In this document: positions 23,972-32,837 of the stretch, in pieces
Numbering within the stretch: the first letter of the stretch is position 1
How the letters are laid out: each line of letters starts with the position of its first letter
Assembly: GCF_003663845.1 (NCBI RefSeq)
Contig: NZ_RCCA01000001.1
Location: 3,844,001 to 3,908,000 of the forward strand
DNA from: Chryseobacterium sp. 7
Lineage (GTDB): Bacteria; Bacteroidota; Bacteroidia; Flavobacteriales; Weeksellaceae
Length of the DNA stretch: 64,000 bases
Reading direction: 5' to 3'
Notes under the pieces: model-generated
Databases searched by the model: none
Told to the model about the DNA's origin: nothing
What the model saw: the letters and a program-made list of their open reading frames with translations, nothing else
Position numbers and translations under genes: made by a program

Positions 23972-25582
23972 ATGAAACCTATTTTAATCTGTATCGTTTT
24001 ATTACTGACGGTGAATCCTCTTTTTTCACAGAAGTCTAAAAAACTGGAACAGTTATTCTCAACCTATGAAAAAGCTGGATTGTTCAGCGGCTCTGTTCTG
24101 ATTGCTGATAAAGGAAAAATTATTTTTGAAAAAAGCTACGGCTACAGAAATGCTCCTAAAAAAGAGAAAAATACCAATAACAGCCTTTACCGGGTTTTCT
24201 CTACCACAAAAATGTTCACGGCAACAGTTATTTTTCAGCTGGAAGAACAGGGGAAATTATCCCTGAATGACAAACTATCCAAATACTATCCTGACTTTCC
24301 GAAAGGCGACAGCATTACCATTGCTAATCTGCTTTCCCACACTTCAGGAATTCCTAATGACACAAATTCTGAATATACTGTAGATGAGGAAACATTTATA
24401 AAGTATATTTCTGCAAAACCTTTGAATTTTTCTCCGGGAAAAGATTGGGACTACTCCAATTCCGGTTATTATATTCTCAGTTATATTATTAAAAAAGTGA
24501 CAGGTCTGGATTATGATCAGGTCATAGAAAACAATATCCTGAAGCCGCTCAAAATGAACCACAGTGGCTTTCATTTCAATAACGTGATTGATGAAAATAA
24601 AGCATTTGGGTATGAATTTTTATCTGATAATAAATCTAATGAAGCATTACGTTTCAAAACCGACCATCCTTTTGGAGCCGGAGCCATGTATTCTACGGTG
24701 GAAGATCTTTTTAAATTCAACGAAGCATTAAAGAATTACAGCATCCTGAAAAAGGAAACCATAGATAAAGCTTTTACCCCTTATCTTAAAGATGATTATG
24801 GATTAGGGTTTCAGATTTCGACTGTTTTTGACAAAAAAAGAGTGGGTCATGATGGCGGCGGACCTGGCTATAGAAGCAGATATTACAGGATTCTTCAGGA
24901 TGATATCTGTGTGATTGTAATTTCAAATTCAGAGCTATCACACACGGATTTTATTTTTCCTCTGGTAGAAAAGATACTGTACAATAAACCTTATAACATT
25001 CCTACCATTGCAAAAGTGAGCAGGGAGGACTTAAAAAAGCTGGAAGGCGTTTATTCTGCTGAGAATTCAAATTTCTATATAAAAAGTGCCGATGGGAAAC
25101 TTGTTTTTAAAGAAGGCAGTTATCCCAGAAACGCTTTATTACCGTTAAACAAAACGTCCTTTCAGCTGGATGAGAAATTCACCTGTACATTCCAACCGGA
25201 TCAAAACGGAAAAATAAATACTGTTGTTATTCATTTCTGGGACGGAACTGTGAAAACAGCAAAAAGAAATACCAGTAATCCTACCTGGGGAATTATTGGA
25301 AATGCTACACCAAGTGGCTGGGACGGAAAAGATATTCCACTGCAGACAGATCCTAAAAATCGCAATATTTATTTCCTGAAAAACTATACATTGAAAAAAG
25401 GCAATCTGAAATTCAGGTTTAATAATGACTGGGGATATAGCCTAGGACTGAATAATGATAATAAAAGTATCGCCTTTGATGCCTATGATTTTCCTATTCA
25501 TGAAGATGGAGTTTATGATATTACTCTTGACATGACTGATATTGTAAAACCACAATACAGCATTAAAAAATCGAATTCATAA
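23972..25582 (+). CDS. Secreted serine hydrolase, beta-lactamase family, with C-terminal extension
   Basis: A 536-residue exported enzyme, paralogous in its first part to the gene at 16198. The signal peptide is MKPILICIVLLLTVNPLFSQ. Catalytic motifs are RVFSTTKMFTATVIFQLEEQ (S-x-x-K, about residue 75), WDYSNSGYYILSYIIKK (Y-x-N) and VGHDGGGPGYRSRYYR (H-x-G). After residue 350 comes an extra beta-rich region (LEGVYSAENSNFYIKSADGK onward) and a final domain (WGIIGNATPSGWDGKDIPLQ) of the SusE/SusF-like or starch-binding kind by appearance. The substrate is unknown. Confidence 0.85.
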   Translation: MKPILICIVLLLTVNPLFSQKSKKLEQLFSTYEKAGLFSGSVLIADKGKIIFEKSYGYRNAPKKEKNTNNSLYRVFSTTKMFTATVIFQLEEQGKLSLNDKLSKYYPDFPKGDSITIANLLSHTSGIPNDTNSEYTVDEETFIKYISAKPLNFSPGKDWDYSNSGYYILSYIIKKVTGLDYDQVIENNILKPLKMNHSGFHFNNVIDENKAFGYEFLSDNKSNEALRFKTDHPFGAGAMYSTVEDLFKFNEALKNYSILKKETIDKAFTPYLKDDYGLGFQISTVFDKKRVGHDGGGPGYRSRYYRILQDDICVIVISNSELSHTDFIFPLVEKILYNKPYNIPTIAKVSREDLKKLEGVYSAENSNFYIKSADGKLVFKEGSYPRNALLPLNKTSFQLDEKFTCTFQPDQNGKINTVVIHFWDGTVKTAKRNTSNPTWGIIGNATPSGWDGKDIPLQTDPKNRNIYFLKNYTLKKGNLKFRFNNDWGYSLGLNNDNKSIAFDAYDFPIHEDGVYDITLDMTDIVKPQYSIKKSNS

Positions 25583-25615
25583 AGCAGGTATTCATTAAGT
25601 AAAAAATACATTTTC

Positions 25616-25650
25616 AAACCGTTTTGTTTTCAGAACGGTTTTTATTTTTA
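25616..25650 (+). terminator. Terminator of the serine hydrolase gene
   Basis: AAACCGTT, a short T-rich loop, AACGGTTT and a T-run. It uses the same AACCGTT stem motif as the groEL terminators. Confidence 0.8.
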
Positions 25651-25712
25651 ATATTCATTGATATTTTTTATTATTTTTAACTTACACAAAATCAAAACAC
25701 AAAATATAATCT

Positions 25713-26096
25713 ATGCCTCATTTTATTATAGATTGTTCGCAGGATATTCTTCAGCATAGACCGCCTGATGAATTAATGGATGCCGTTTATAAAGTAGCTG
25801 ACGCAACAGGTCTGTTTGCTCCCAATGACATCAAAGTAAGACTTCAACCCTATCAATATTACAGATTGGGTACAGGTAAGAAAAATTTTTTGCATGTGTT
25901 TGGATATATCATGGAAGGGCGCACTACAGAACAAAAAGCAGAACTTTCCGGACAGATCAGTACCCAACTTTCAGAATTACTGCCGGATATTTCTTTTCTT
26001 TCTGTGAACATCAGTGATTTCGAAGCGGCAACTTACAGCAACAGAGCACTCATTAATCCTGAAAATACAGATAAAGACCGGCATTTCGGATTGTAA
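25713..26096 (+). CDS. 5-carboxymethyl-2-hydroxymuconate isomerase-like protein
   Basis: A 127-residue tautomerase-superfamily protein of the CHMI type. In its classical setting this enzyme isomerises 5-carboxymethyl-2-hydroxymuconate in homoprotocatechuate degradation. It begins MPHFIIDCSQDIL, with the invariant Pro-1 exposed after Met removal. It continues KVRLQPYQYYRLGTGKKNFL and HVFGYIMEGRTTEQKAELSG (with the family R-T-x-x-x-K segment), and ends INPENTDKDRHFGL. No other genes of that aromatic pathway are present in the window, so the real substrate may differ. Confidence 0.85.
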   Translation: MPHFIIDCSQDILQHRPPDELMDAVYKVADATGLFAPNDIKVRLQPYQYYRLGTGKKNFLHVFGYIMEGRTTEQKAELSGQISTQLSELLPDISFLSVNISDFEAATYSNRALINPENTDKDRHFGL

Positions 26097-26127
26097 TTTC
26101 TTCTGACACCAACTAAATACTAATATT

Positions 26128-26631
26128 ATGAGCTTAAAAGCATTAGTCAACAAAACCGTTCAGTACAACAACTGGGTAGTCAATAAGTACATCGACTGGT
26201 TATCCACAAAGTCTGACGAACAGCTGAATCAGGAAACTATTTCAAGCTTTCCTACAATTTTGAAAACATTACATCATATCTGGCAAACCCAGGAATACTG
26301 GTGGAGTCATATTTCTGAAAAGAATGATTTTGATTTTACTAAAACTACAGAAACCACCAGTAAAGAAGATGTTTTCAATGCGATAAGAAACAATTCACAA
26401 ATGCTGGTAGATTATGTAGAAAGCTTGTCTGAAGAGAATCTTTCGAAAAATGTAAAGATAGATTCCCAATGGTTCCAGTGTGATTTTTCCAAATACGAAT
26501 ATATTCAGCATGCTATTATTCACGGGACTTATCACAGAGGACAAATCGTAACAATGGGAAGAAATATCGGAATCACCGACGCTCCTATGACGGATTTTAA
26601 TTTCTGGAATATTTATAAAGATCAGCAATAA
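26128..26631 (+). CDS. DinB-like (YfiT) metal-binding protein
   Basis: A 167-residue four-helix DinB/YfiT-family protein. Metal-binding histidines are visible: TLKTLHHIWQTQEYWWSHI near residue 48 (first His and the W-x-x-x-I surface) and YIQHAIIHGTYHRGQIVTMG near 130 (H-x-x-x-H). Such proteins are often thiol transferases with bacillithiol or mycothiol in other phyla; that role is not implied here. Unrelated to the DNA polymerase gene dinB at 47107. The downstream gap of about 400 bases contains the probable replication origin. Confidence 0.85.
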   Translation: MSLKALVNKTVQYNNWVVNKYIDWLSTKSDEQLNQETISSFPTILKTLHHIWQTQEYWWSHISEKNDFDFTKTTETTSKEDVFNAIRNNSQMLVDYVESLSEENLSKNVKIDSQWFQCDFSKYEYIQHAIIHGTYHRGQIVTMGRNIGITDAPMTDFNFWNIYKDQQ

Positions 26632-26639
26632 ATCCATCA

Positions 26640-26965
26640 ATTTTGTGGATAAGTATGAAAGAGAATTTCAGAATAGCATTTCCATTTAATTAAGTTATTG
26701 GTTTCAAATTATTTACACTCTAAACAATCAGTTATCCACATTTTTGACTATTTGTGGATAACTTTTTATTACCTAATTTTTACTTGTGGATAAACTATGG
26801 ATAAGTTTTTAGATAATAAAACAAAACGTTATAATCATCTATATTTCATTAAATTACAGCAAATATTATTTTTTGTGAATTTTCCACAATAGAAAACCAT
26901 GTGGATAAATTTTGTGGATAAACTGTCCACATTTTTACTTTGAATTCATGTTAATCCACAATTGT
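26640..26965. other. Probable chromosomal replication origin (oriC): DnaA-box cluster with A+T-rich stretch
   Basis: Perfect TTATCCACA boxes lie at 26732-26740 (+) and, as TGTGGATAA, at 26644-26652, 26753-26761, 26785-26793, 26900-26908 and 26913-26921 (-). Near matches are at 26796-26804 (TATGGATAA), 26880-26888 (TTTTCCACA) and 26952-26960 (TAATCCACA). A two-mismatch box is at 26923-26931. Between the two groups, 26805-26879 is nearly pure A+T and could be the DNA-unwinding element. There is no coding frame in the gap. Six perfect nine-base boxes in under 300 bases are far beyond chance. dnaA is not in the window, which is common in this phylum. Confidence 0.85.
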
Positions 26966-27028
26966 AATTCTTATATGATCATAGTGATTTTGTAAATTTG
27001 TTATTACACACTAATACCAAAATTTGAA

Positions 27029-27805
27029 ATGGAAAACTACGCAATCTCATCAGAGGGTCAGAAAATTTATTATAAAGAATCCGGAAACGGGAATCCAACC
27101 CTTCTGTTTATCCACGGATGGCTCGGAAATACCGAATGGTGGCAAGTTCAGCAAAAATATTTAAATAACCAGTATCACATTGTACTGATGGATCTTTCCG
27201 GACACGGAAAATCGGATTCTTCCAGACTGGAATGGACGAGCGAGCGATATGCAGATGATATCAAAGCTGTTGCAGATGCTGTTAATTCTCAGGAAATAAT
27301 TCTTGTGGGGCATTCAATGTCCGGAGCCTATGTTTTGGAAGCTTCTTTAAAAATCCCACAGGTAAAGGCTTTAATCCTTATTGATACCTTGAAAAACTTA
27401 GATGAATATTATACTGAAGAACAGACTGAAGAAGTTTTATCACTGTACAAAGCTGATTTCAAATATACCGTAGAAAACCTCTTACCACAATATCTTTTTT
27501 CTGAACAAACTCCTTCTGATGTAAAAGAAAGATTACAACGCGAATTTCTTCAGAATGAACCTGAAATGGCTATCAACCTTCTCAGACCTTTATATAAAAC
27601 TGATTTTAATACTATTGCAAAGCACGTTCAAATACCCGTTATAGCCATCAATTCTGATGCCTCTCCTACTGATCTGGAAGCCAACCGCAAATATTTGAAA
27701 AACTATGATTATGTTACGATAGAGGGGGTCGGGCATTATCCTATGCTTGAAAAGCCGGATGACTTCAATACCATTTTAGATCATGTTCTGAAAAGACTGA
27801 TTTAA
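27029..27805 (+). CDS. Alpha/beta hydrolase
   Basis: A 258-residue cytosolic alpha/beta-hydrolase. NPTLLFIHGWLGNTEWWQVQ near residue 25 holds the oxyanion H-G. VLMDLSGHGKSDSSR follows, and EIILVGHSMSGAYVLEASLK near 90 gives the nucleophile Ser (G-H-S-M-S-G). The catalytic Asp is probably in AINSDASPTD and the His in VEGVGHYPMLEKPDDF. A TAAATTTG box at 26993-27000 suits a -7 promoter element about 30 bases upstream of the start. Substrate unknown. Confidence 0.85.
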   Translation: MENYAISSEGQKIYYKESGNGNPTLLFIHGWLGNTEWWQVQQKYLNNQYHIVLMDLSGHGKSDSSRLEWTSERYADDIKAVADAVNSQEIILVGHSMSGAYVLEASLKIPQVKALILIDTLKNLDEYYTEEQTEEVLSLYKADFKYTVENLLPQYLFSEQTPSDVKERLQREFLQNEPEMAINLLRPLYKTDFNTIAKHVQIPVIAINSDASPTDLEANRKYLKNYDYVTIEGVGHYPMLEKPDDFNTILDHVLKRLI

Positions 27806-27847
27806 ATGTATATTGAGAAAAAACAGCAACTAAAGACGACAATTACT

Positions 27848-28288
27848 ATGGCTAAAGCAAATAAAACTACCGAGACAAATGTAAACGTAACTGATTTTAT
27901 TAATTCATTTGTAGAAAAAGATGAAAAGAAAGAAGACAGCTTCCAACTAATACAATGGATGAGTGAATGGACAGGATTTGAGCCTAAAATGTGGGGACCT
28001 ACCATCATAGGATTTGGCAGTTATCATTATAAATATGCAAGCGGACATGAAGGTGATATGCCCCTTATTGGATTTTCACCCCGTAAAGCAGAATTTTCAC
28101 TGTATGTTTATTCGCCAACCGAAGAAAGTAAACACTTATTAAATGATTTTGGAAAATTTAAAATGGGAAAATCCTGCATTTACATCAAAAAACTTTCTGA
28201 TATCAATATTGAAACTTTAGAGAAAATGTGTAAAGCAACCATTGCTTATTTAAATGAAAATCATGAATGTGCCTGTAGAGAAAAATAA
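27848..28288 (+). CDS. DUF1801 (YdhG/YjhX-like) protein
   Basis: About 146 residues from ATG 27848, chosen over an upstream in-frame start at 27806 because the family begins near MAKANKTTETNVNVTDF. DUF1801 features visible are FVEKDEKKEDSFQLIQWMSE, GFEPKMWGPTIIGFGSYHY and the aromatic KYASGHEGDMPLIGFSPRKA. The end is TIAYLNENHECACREK. The family is small and cytosolic, with no established reaction. It follows the hydrolase closely and probably shares its transcript. Confidence 0.85.
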   Translation: MAKANKTTETNVNVTDFINSFVEKDEKKEDSFQLIQWMSEWTGFEPKMWGPTIIGFGSYHYKYASGHEGDMPLIGFSPRKAEFSLYVYSPTEESKHLLNDFGKFKMGKSCIYIKKLSDINIETLEKMCKATIAYLNENHECACREK

Positions 28289-28416
28289 TGTAAGTGATTA
28301 GTTATAAATTTCTTCTCCAATTCAAAAAACTTCCCGAAATTAGCGGTCTGTGCGTTAAATACTATTCAATGAAATAAAAATTTAAATTACAACATACAGC
28401 AAAACTTAGTATAAGT

Positions 28417-28537
28417 TTTCTTCGGGGCAGGGTGCAATTCCCTACCGGCGGTTACAGTCCGCGACTCCTTTCTTCGGAAAGGACTGATCTGGTGAAATTC
28501 CGGAACCGACAGTTAAAGTCTGGATGGGAGAAGAAAA
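28417..28537 (+). promoter_or_regulatory. FMN riboswitch (RFN element) upstream of ribB
   Basis: The RFN signature is plain: GGGGCAGGGTGCAATTCCCT, then ACCGGCGGTTACAGTCCGCG. A variable hairpin follows (CTTTCTTCGGAAAG), then CTGATCTGGTGAAATTCCGG, ACCGACAGTTAAAGTCTGGA and TGGGAGAAG. It should bind FMN and lower ribB expression. An 8-bp hairpin at 28551-28570 (AAGATTCC/GGACTCTT, one mismatch) and a weakly T-rich stretch downstream may form the expression platform. The rest of the gap 28289-28416 holds no gene. Confidence 0.95.
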
Positions 28538-28631
28538 TGAGATGACCAGTAAGATTCCTTATGGACTCTTATTGCGTTGTATTTCATTTCCATGTACCGA
28601 AGAGTATTTTAACTTTTAAAAGTAAAATAAC

Positions 28632-29279
28632 ATGGAAAAATTATTAGAACAATTCGGAGCAACCTCCAAAGAACGTGTAGAAAAAGCACTTCACACATTA
28701 CAACAGGGAAAAGGTATTCTATTAGTAGATGATGAAAACCGCGAAAACGAAGGCGACATTATCTTTCCCGCTTCCACAATTACAGAACAGGACATGGCAC
28801 TTCTTATCCGCGAATGCAGCGGTATTGTCTGCTTATGTATTTCTGAGGAAAAAAGCCGCCACCTCAACCTTCGTCCGATGGTGGAGGACAACAATTCAAA
28901 AAATCAAACTGCATTTACCATTTCTATTGAAGCCAGAGAAGGGGTAGAATCCGGAGTTTCTGCAAAAGATCGTGTAACGACTATCAGAACCGCTGTTGCA
29001 TCAAATGCCCAGGCAGAACATATTGCAAGCCCCGGGCATGTATTTCCCCTGATCGCCAGAAAAGATGGTGTTTTTGAAAGACGCGGTCATACTGAAGGCA
29101 GTGTAGATCTTGTAAAAATGGCCAATCTGGGAGATGATGCCGTACTCTGTGAACTGACCAATGAGGACGGTTCTATGGCAAGACTTCCGGAAATTGCAGA
29201 CTTTGCTATCAAAAAAGGGATGAGTGTAGTTACCATTGAAGACATCTACACTTACCGTAAAATGATTATAAGCAACTAA
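28632..29279 (+). CDS. ribB: 3,4-dihydroxy-2-butanone-4-phosphate synthase
   Basis: A 215-residue stand-alone RibB that makes the four-carbon riboflavin precursor from ribulose 5-phosphate. Active-site acidic segment GILLVDDENRENEGDIIFPA lies near residue 30, IRECSGIVCLCISEE near 60, TAFTISIEAREGVESGVSAK near 97 and FERRGHTEGSVDLVKMANLG near 150. The C-terminal GTP cyclohydrolase II (RibA) half found in many bacteria is missing, as in the E. coli-type enzyme. It is preceded by the FMN riboswitch. Confidence 0.95.
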   Translation: MEKLLEQFGATSKERVEKALHTLQQGKGILLVDDENRENEGDIIFPASTITEQDMALLIRECSGIVCLCISEEKSRHLNLRPMVEDNNSKNQTAFTISIEAREGVESGVSAKDRVTTIRTAVASNAQAEHIASPGHVFPLIARKDGVFERRGHTEGSVDLVKMANLGDDAVLCELTNEDGSMARLPEIADFAIKKGMSVVTIEDIYTYRKMIISN

Positions 29280-29301
29280 ATTTTAGTTTTTTAACGCACA
29301 G

Positions 29302-29337
29302 AACCGCCGGCTGATCTTATCAGCCGGCGGTTTGTTT
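29302..29337 (+). terminator. Terminator of ribB
   Basis: CCGCCGGCTGAT, short loop CTT, ATCAGCCGGCGG, then TTTGTTT: a 12-bp perfect stem 24 bases after ribB. Confidence 0.95.
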
Positions 29338-29414
29338 AAATATTTAATCAAAAACAAATTAATTTAAAAATTCAATACTATTTTTAATTAATTTTAACAA
29401 AAAATTTCCTGACT

Positions 29415-30413
29415 ATGAAAAAATCTATACTCTTTTTATTGGGGACTTCTGCCATGCTTTCTGCGCAGATTACATTGACGAAAGCCGCCAATGATCCCGT
29501 TTCCGGAGACGTTGTTAATTACAATCAGCTAAACGGAACTGTGGACAACTCTGCAACAGGAGCTAACGTTACATTTTCAAACGGAAGTCTTACGATGGGA
29601 GCTTCATCTCAAACGACTTATTCTGTTCCTACTTCAACTGAAATCACTACATTTCCCGGATCTACCATTAAAATGGTGGATGGAACAAATACTATTTATT
29701 ATAAAGCATCTGCAACAAAGCTGGAAATTACGGGAATTGTAAATCCTCAGGCCACTTTAAATTTCAGTGTAGATAATGGTACTTATAATAATTATCCTAC
29801 AACCTACGGACCTGCTCAAAACGATACTGCTAAAGGCACTTTCACCTCATCTGTTGCCAACGGACTATTCAGTGGAACACTAGCCACTCAGGCTGACGCA
29901 TACGGAACTTTGATTGTAGGCAACCAAACATACAGCAATGTCCTTAGAGTAAAGTATACTCAGAATTTTAATTTATATTCTTCTTTTGATGTCATTTACT
30001 CTAACCCGATTGGAACAGTTACCAATACTGCATATGCCTATTATGATGCTTCTCACAGATATGCAATATTAAGCACAACCAACGGAAACATCAGCGTTCC
30101 ATTATTAGGAATCAATCAGTCTACTTCAAGTGCACAGGCGTTGAGCGAAACATTTCTGGCTGTAAACAATGCTGTAAAAAAAGAAAATCTGGTTGTTTAT
30201 CCTAACCCGGCTAAAGATTTTATTGGCTTTAAAGGAAATACAGAAAATTACTCCAAAGCAAATATCTACAGTCTGGATGGAAAACTGGTTAAAACTTCAG
30301 AGGTAAAATCAGGAAACATTCAGATCTCAGATCTTCCGCCAGCTTCTTACTTCATTGAGATCAGTGGAAAAAATACGGCAGACAAAAAGAATACAAAATT
30401 CATTAAGAAATAA
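29415..30413 (+). CDS. Secreted protein with T9SS type-A sorting domain
   Basis: A 332-residue secreted protein. The signal peptide is MKKSILFLLGTSAMLSAQ. The mature part (about residues 20-250) is low in charge and rich in Thr, Asn and Tyr, with beta-strand character and no recognised enzyme motif. From about 255 the T9SS type-A tail is clear: VVYPNPAKDFIGFKGN, then SKANIYSLDGKLVKTSEVKS and ISDLPPASYFIEISG, ending in KKFIKK-like basic residues. It should be surface-anchored or released. No partner is apparent from neighbours. Confidence 0.8.
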   Translation: MKKSILFLLGTSAMLSAQITLTKAANDPVSGDVVNYNQLNGTVDNSATGANVTFSNGSLTMGASSQTTYSVPTSTEITTFPGSTIKMVDGTNTIYYKASATKLEITGIVNPQATLNFSVDNGTYNNYPTTYGPAQNDTAKGTFTSSVANGLFSGTLATQADAYGTLIVGNQTYSNVLRVKYTQNFNLYSSFDVIYSNPIGTVTNTAYAYYDASHRYAILSTTNGNISVPLLGINQSTSSAQALSETFLAVNNAVKKENLVVYPNPAKDFIGFKGNTENYSKANIYSLDGKLVKTSEVKSGNIQISDLPPASYFIEISGKNTADKKNTKFIKK

Positions 30414-30414
30414 T

Positions 30415-30450
30415 AAAAAATCCCGTTCAACAGATTGAACGGGATTTTTT
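30415..30450. terminator. Bidirectional terminator
   Basis: AAAAAATCCCGTTCAA, loop CAGA, TTGAACGGGATTTTTT. It lies after the T9SS gene and also beyond the end of the minus-strand receptor gene at 30587. Confidence 0.9.
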
Positions 30451-30586
30451 GACAAGGAAGCTGGAGGATGGAAGTTATTTTAGTCTAAGAATACATAGAG
30501 TTTAATTTTTATTCTATTTTCATAATCTGCACAATATAAACTCCCACCTTCCAACTTCCCTCCCTCTCCCCTCCTAAAAACAACTT

Positions 30587-32671
30587 TTAAAAAGTAGCAG
30601 CAGGAGCCGTTTCATTATTCAGTTTTCGCTGAATTTCTGTCTTTTTGCCTTTGGAAAAATCATAGCTTAGCCCTAATACAAACATTGATTTATTATTCAT
30701 AATTTGTGTATGAACTTTATAATCTACCAAACTTTCCGGCAGACTTTTCGTTTTGTATTCTGAAGGCATTCCAATCCAGTACATTCCGGTGGAGAACGTC
30801 CAGTTTTTGTGTTTATAACTTACAAAAATATTATTCTGGTTTTCATTCGTATTAAGGAATGCGCCATTAAGGCTATAGACCGGAATATTGAACTGATACT
30901 GCACTGAAAAAGATTTATATTCAGAAGAAAGCGAAAAATAATTTCCTAAATAATCATTTTTGATCAAAGCACCTTTACTTGTCCTTACAGTCTCAGACGT
31001 TGGAGTGATGACTGCTTTTATCACAAGAAGGCTATTTCCAAAAGGTTTATAAGATCCCGTTAACTGAGCACCATACCGTTGTCCGTTTTTTCCATTCTCA
31101 TACGTCAGAGCATATCCTCCCAATACATCATCCTGAACGTAATACTGATTGATTACCCTGTTGGTATATCTGTAAAATAAACCTGCATTAAAATCAAAGT
31201 ATTTATTATTAAAAGAATAAGTCAGGTTATTAGAAAAAACCTGTTGAGATTCCAGGAAAGGGTTTCCCCGCTGAACAATATTAGGTGCCAGCTGCACCAC
31301 ATTACTGCTCAAAGCATTACTCCCCGGACTTATCGGATTGTAACTTGCCGTAAAACGAAGGTTTTGGTTTCCTTTAAGCTGATAGGCTAAAATAACTTTT
31401 GGGGTAAACGTCCATTCATCAAAAGTATTCTCTGCACTTTTATTGTGAATATTGGTCAGCCCCGCTCCAAGACGGTAACTGAATTTATCTACTTTTCCGG
31501 AAAATTCTGTATAAAAATACTGTTCCAGATAAGTGACACTGTACTGGGAATATCCGGCCAGGTTATTCAGGTCATTGGAAATAGAAGACCTTGAAATTCG
31601 GTATCCCGATGACAATTTTCCGGCTTTAAAATCATGAACATGGGCAAGTTCTCCTACCAGACTCGTTTGCCTGGCTTTCAGAACCATATCATTATCGTAT
31701 ACGGACAGTCCTGAACCAACGATCCATTCTTGGGCTGTTTCTGTAGTATTTGTCGTATAGTGAGAACCTACCAGGTTAATGCTCAATTCATCTTTTTCAC
31801 CGATTTTTTTAGAATAATAAAGATCCAGCTTAGGAATTACGTAGTCTGAGCCATTATTTTTAAACATATTATGCTCTTCCATCAGATTATCCTCGGTAAA
31901 GACACTTGCCCCCACTCCTTTTGAAAATCTGCTGAAAATATCCATATTCAGTTTAGCCTGAAAAGAATAATCATTAGGAACAAGTCTGGTATAACGCAAG
32001 GCCACATTCTGGAAAGTATACCCGAAATGATCTGTTTTGTTTTCATCAGAGCGGTAATGTGTTCCGTTCAGCTGATAATCATAGATACTATTGACCCTTC
32101 TGTCATTGTAATCCCTAAGGTTCAGGGAATATTCCAGTCCGAAATTATTTTTTCCTTTTGTATAATTGGCGTAAGCAGAACCATTCACAAAGCCTGTATT
32201 TAAAGCCGCAGAAACATCAGCACCAAAAACATAGCCCGTTTCTGTAGATCTTGTCAGAATGTTCACCACTGTATCAGCTCTTGTTGCCCATCTTGCAGGA
32301 GGAATATCATAATACTCTACTTTTACCACTTCACTGGGTGCTACACTCCGGATCTGCATATCGGTAGCTTCAATACCGTTGATCAGAAATAAGGTAGTTC
32401 CACCTTTCGTACTTGTGATTGTATTGGTTACCGGATCCAGCTGCAATTCCGGAAGAGTGCTCAATAAATCTTTTGCGTAGCGCGCCTTTTCCAGCGCTTC
32501 CTTATCAAAAGTATATACAGCTTTATCTGCAAACTGTTTCTTACGCTGTGATTTCAAAATAACTTCCTGAATTTCTTTTGTCGCTGCTACATTTGCCGTA
32601 TCATTTTTCTTCTCCTGAGCATACAGTAAAGTTCCGCAAAGCAAGAAGATGGTATATATCGCTTTTTTCAT
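30587..32671 (-). CDS. Outer-membrane beta-barrel protein with TonB-receptor-like plug
   Basis: A 694-residue outer-membrane protein. The signal peptide is MKKAIYTIFLLCGTLLYAQ. A plug-like segment follows (residues 35-140: LSTLPELQLDPVTNTITSTK, then GGTTLFLINGIEATDMQIRS and VVKVEYYDIPPARWATRADT). The rest is a large barrel of alternating aromatic strands (NYTKGKNNFGLEYSLNLRDY and so on). The protein belongs to the outer-membrane beta-barrel family often annotated as TonB-dependent receptor-like in Bacteroidota. It lacks the carboxypeptidase-like N-terminal domain of SusC. The ligand is unknown. Confidence 0.8.
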   Translation of the reverse strand: MKKAIYTIFLLCGTLLYAQEKKNDTANVAATKEIQEVILKSQRKKQFADKAVYTFDKEALEKARYAKDLLSTLPELQLDPVTNTITSTKGGTTLFLINGIEATDMQIRSVAPSEVVKVEYYDIPPARWATRADTVVNILTRSTETGYVFGADVSAALNTGFVNGSAYANYTKGKNNFGLEYSLNLRDYNDRRVNSIYDYQLNGTHYRSDENKTDHFGYTFQNVALRYTRLVPNDYSFQAKLNMDIFSRFSKGVGASVFTEDNLMEEHNMFKNNGSDYVIPKLDLYYSKKIGEKDELSINLVGSHYTTNTTETAQEWIVGSGLSVYDNDMVLKARQTSLVGELAHVHDFKAGKLSSGYRISRSSISNDLNNLAGYSQYSVTYLEQYFYTEFSGKVDKFSYRLGAGLTNIHNKSAENTFDEWTFTPKVILAYQLKGNQNLRFTASYNPISPGSNALSSNVVQLAPNIVQRGNPFLESQQVFSNNLTYSFNNKYFDFNAGLFYRYTNRVINQYYVQDDVLGGYALTYENGKNGQRYGAQLTGSYKPFGNSLLVIKAVITPTSETVRTSKGALIKNDYLGNYFSLSSEYKSFSVQYQFNIPVYSLNGAFLNTNENQNNIFVSYKHKNWTFSTGMYWIGMPSEYKTKSLPESLVDYKVHTQIMNNKSMFVLGLSYDFSKGKKTEIQRKLNNETAPAATF

Positions 32672-32837
32672 GTCCGAAGATGGGTTATACCATTAGGACA
32701 ATCAATCTCCGATGTTTATTACATTCATAATCACAACTCAATAAATAATTATCAATAAATTTTCTTTAATTATGATTATTATGTTAAATTCAGCCCGTTT
32801 TTTGCTGGTATTTTTTTACATCACAAAATATAGAGTC

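Noticed and set aside
26640..26965. CRISPR array, from repeated TGTGGATAA words
   Set aside because: The repeats are 9 bases, on both strands and irregularly spaced; they match DnaA boxes, not CRISPR repeats.
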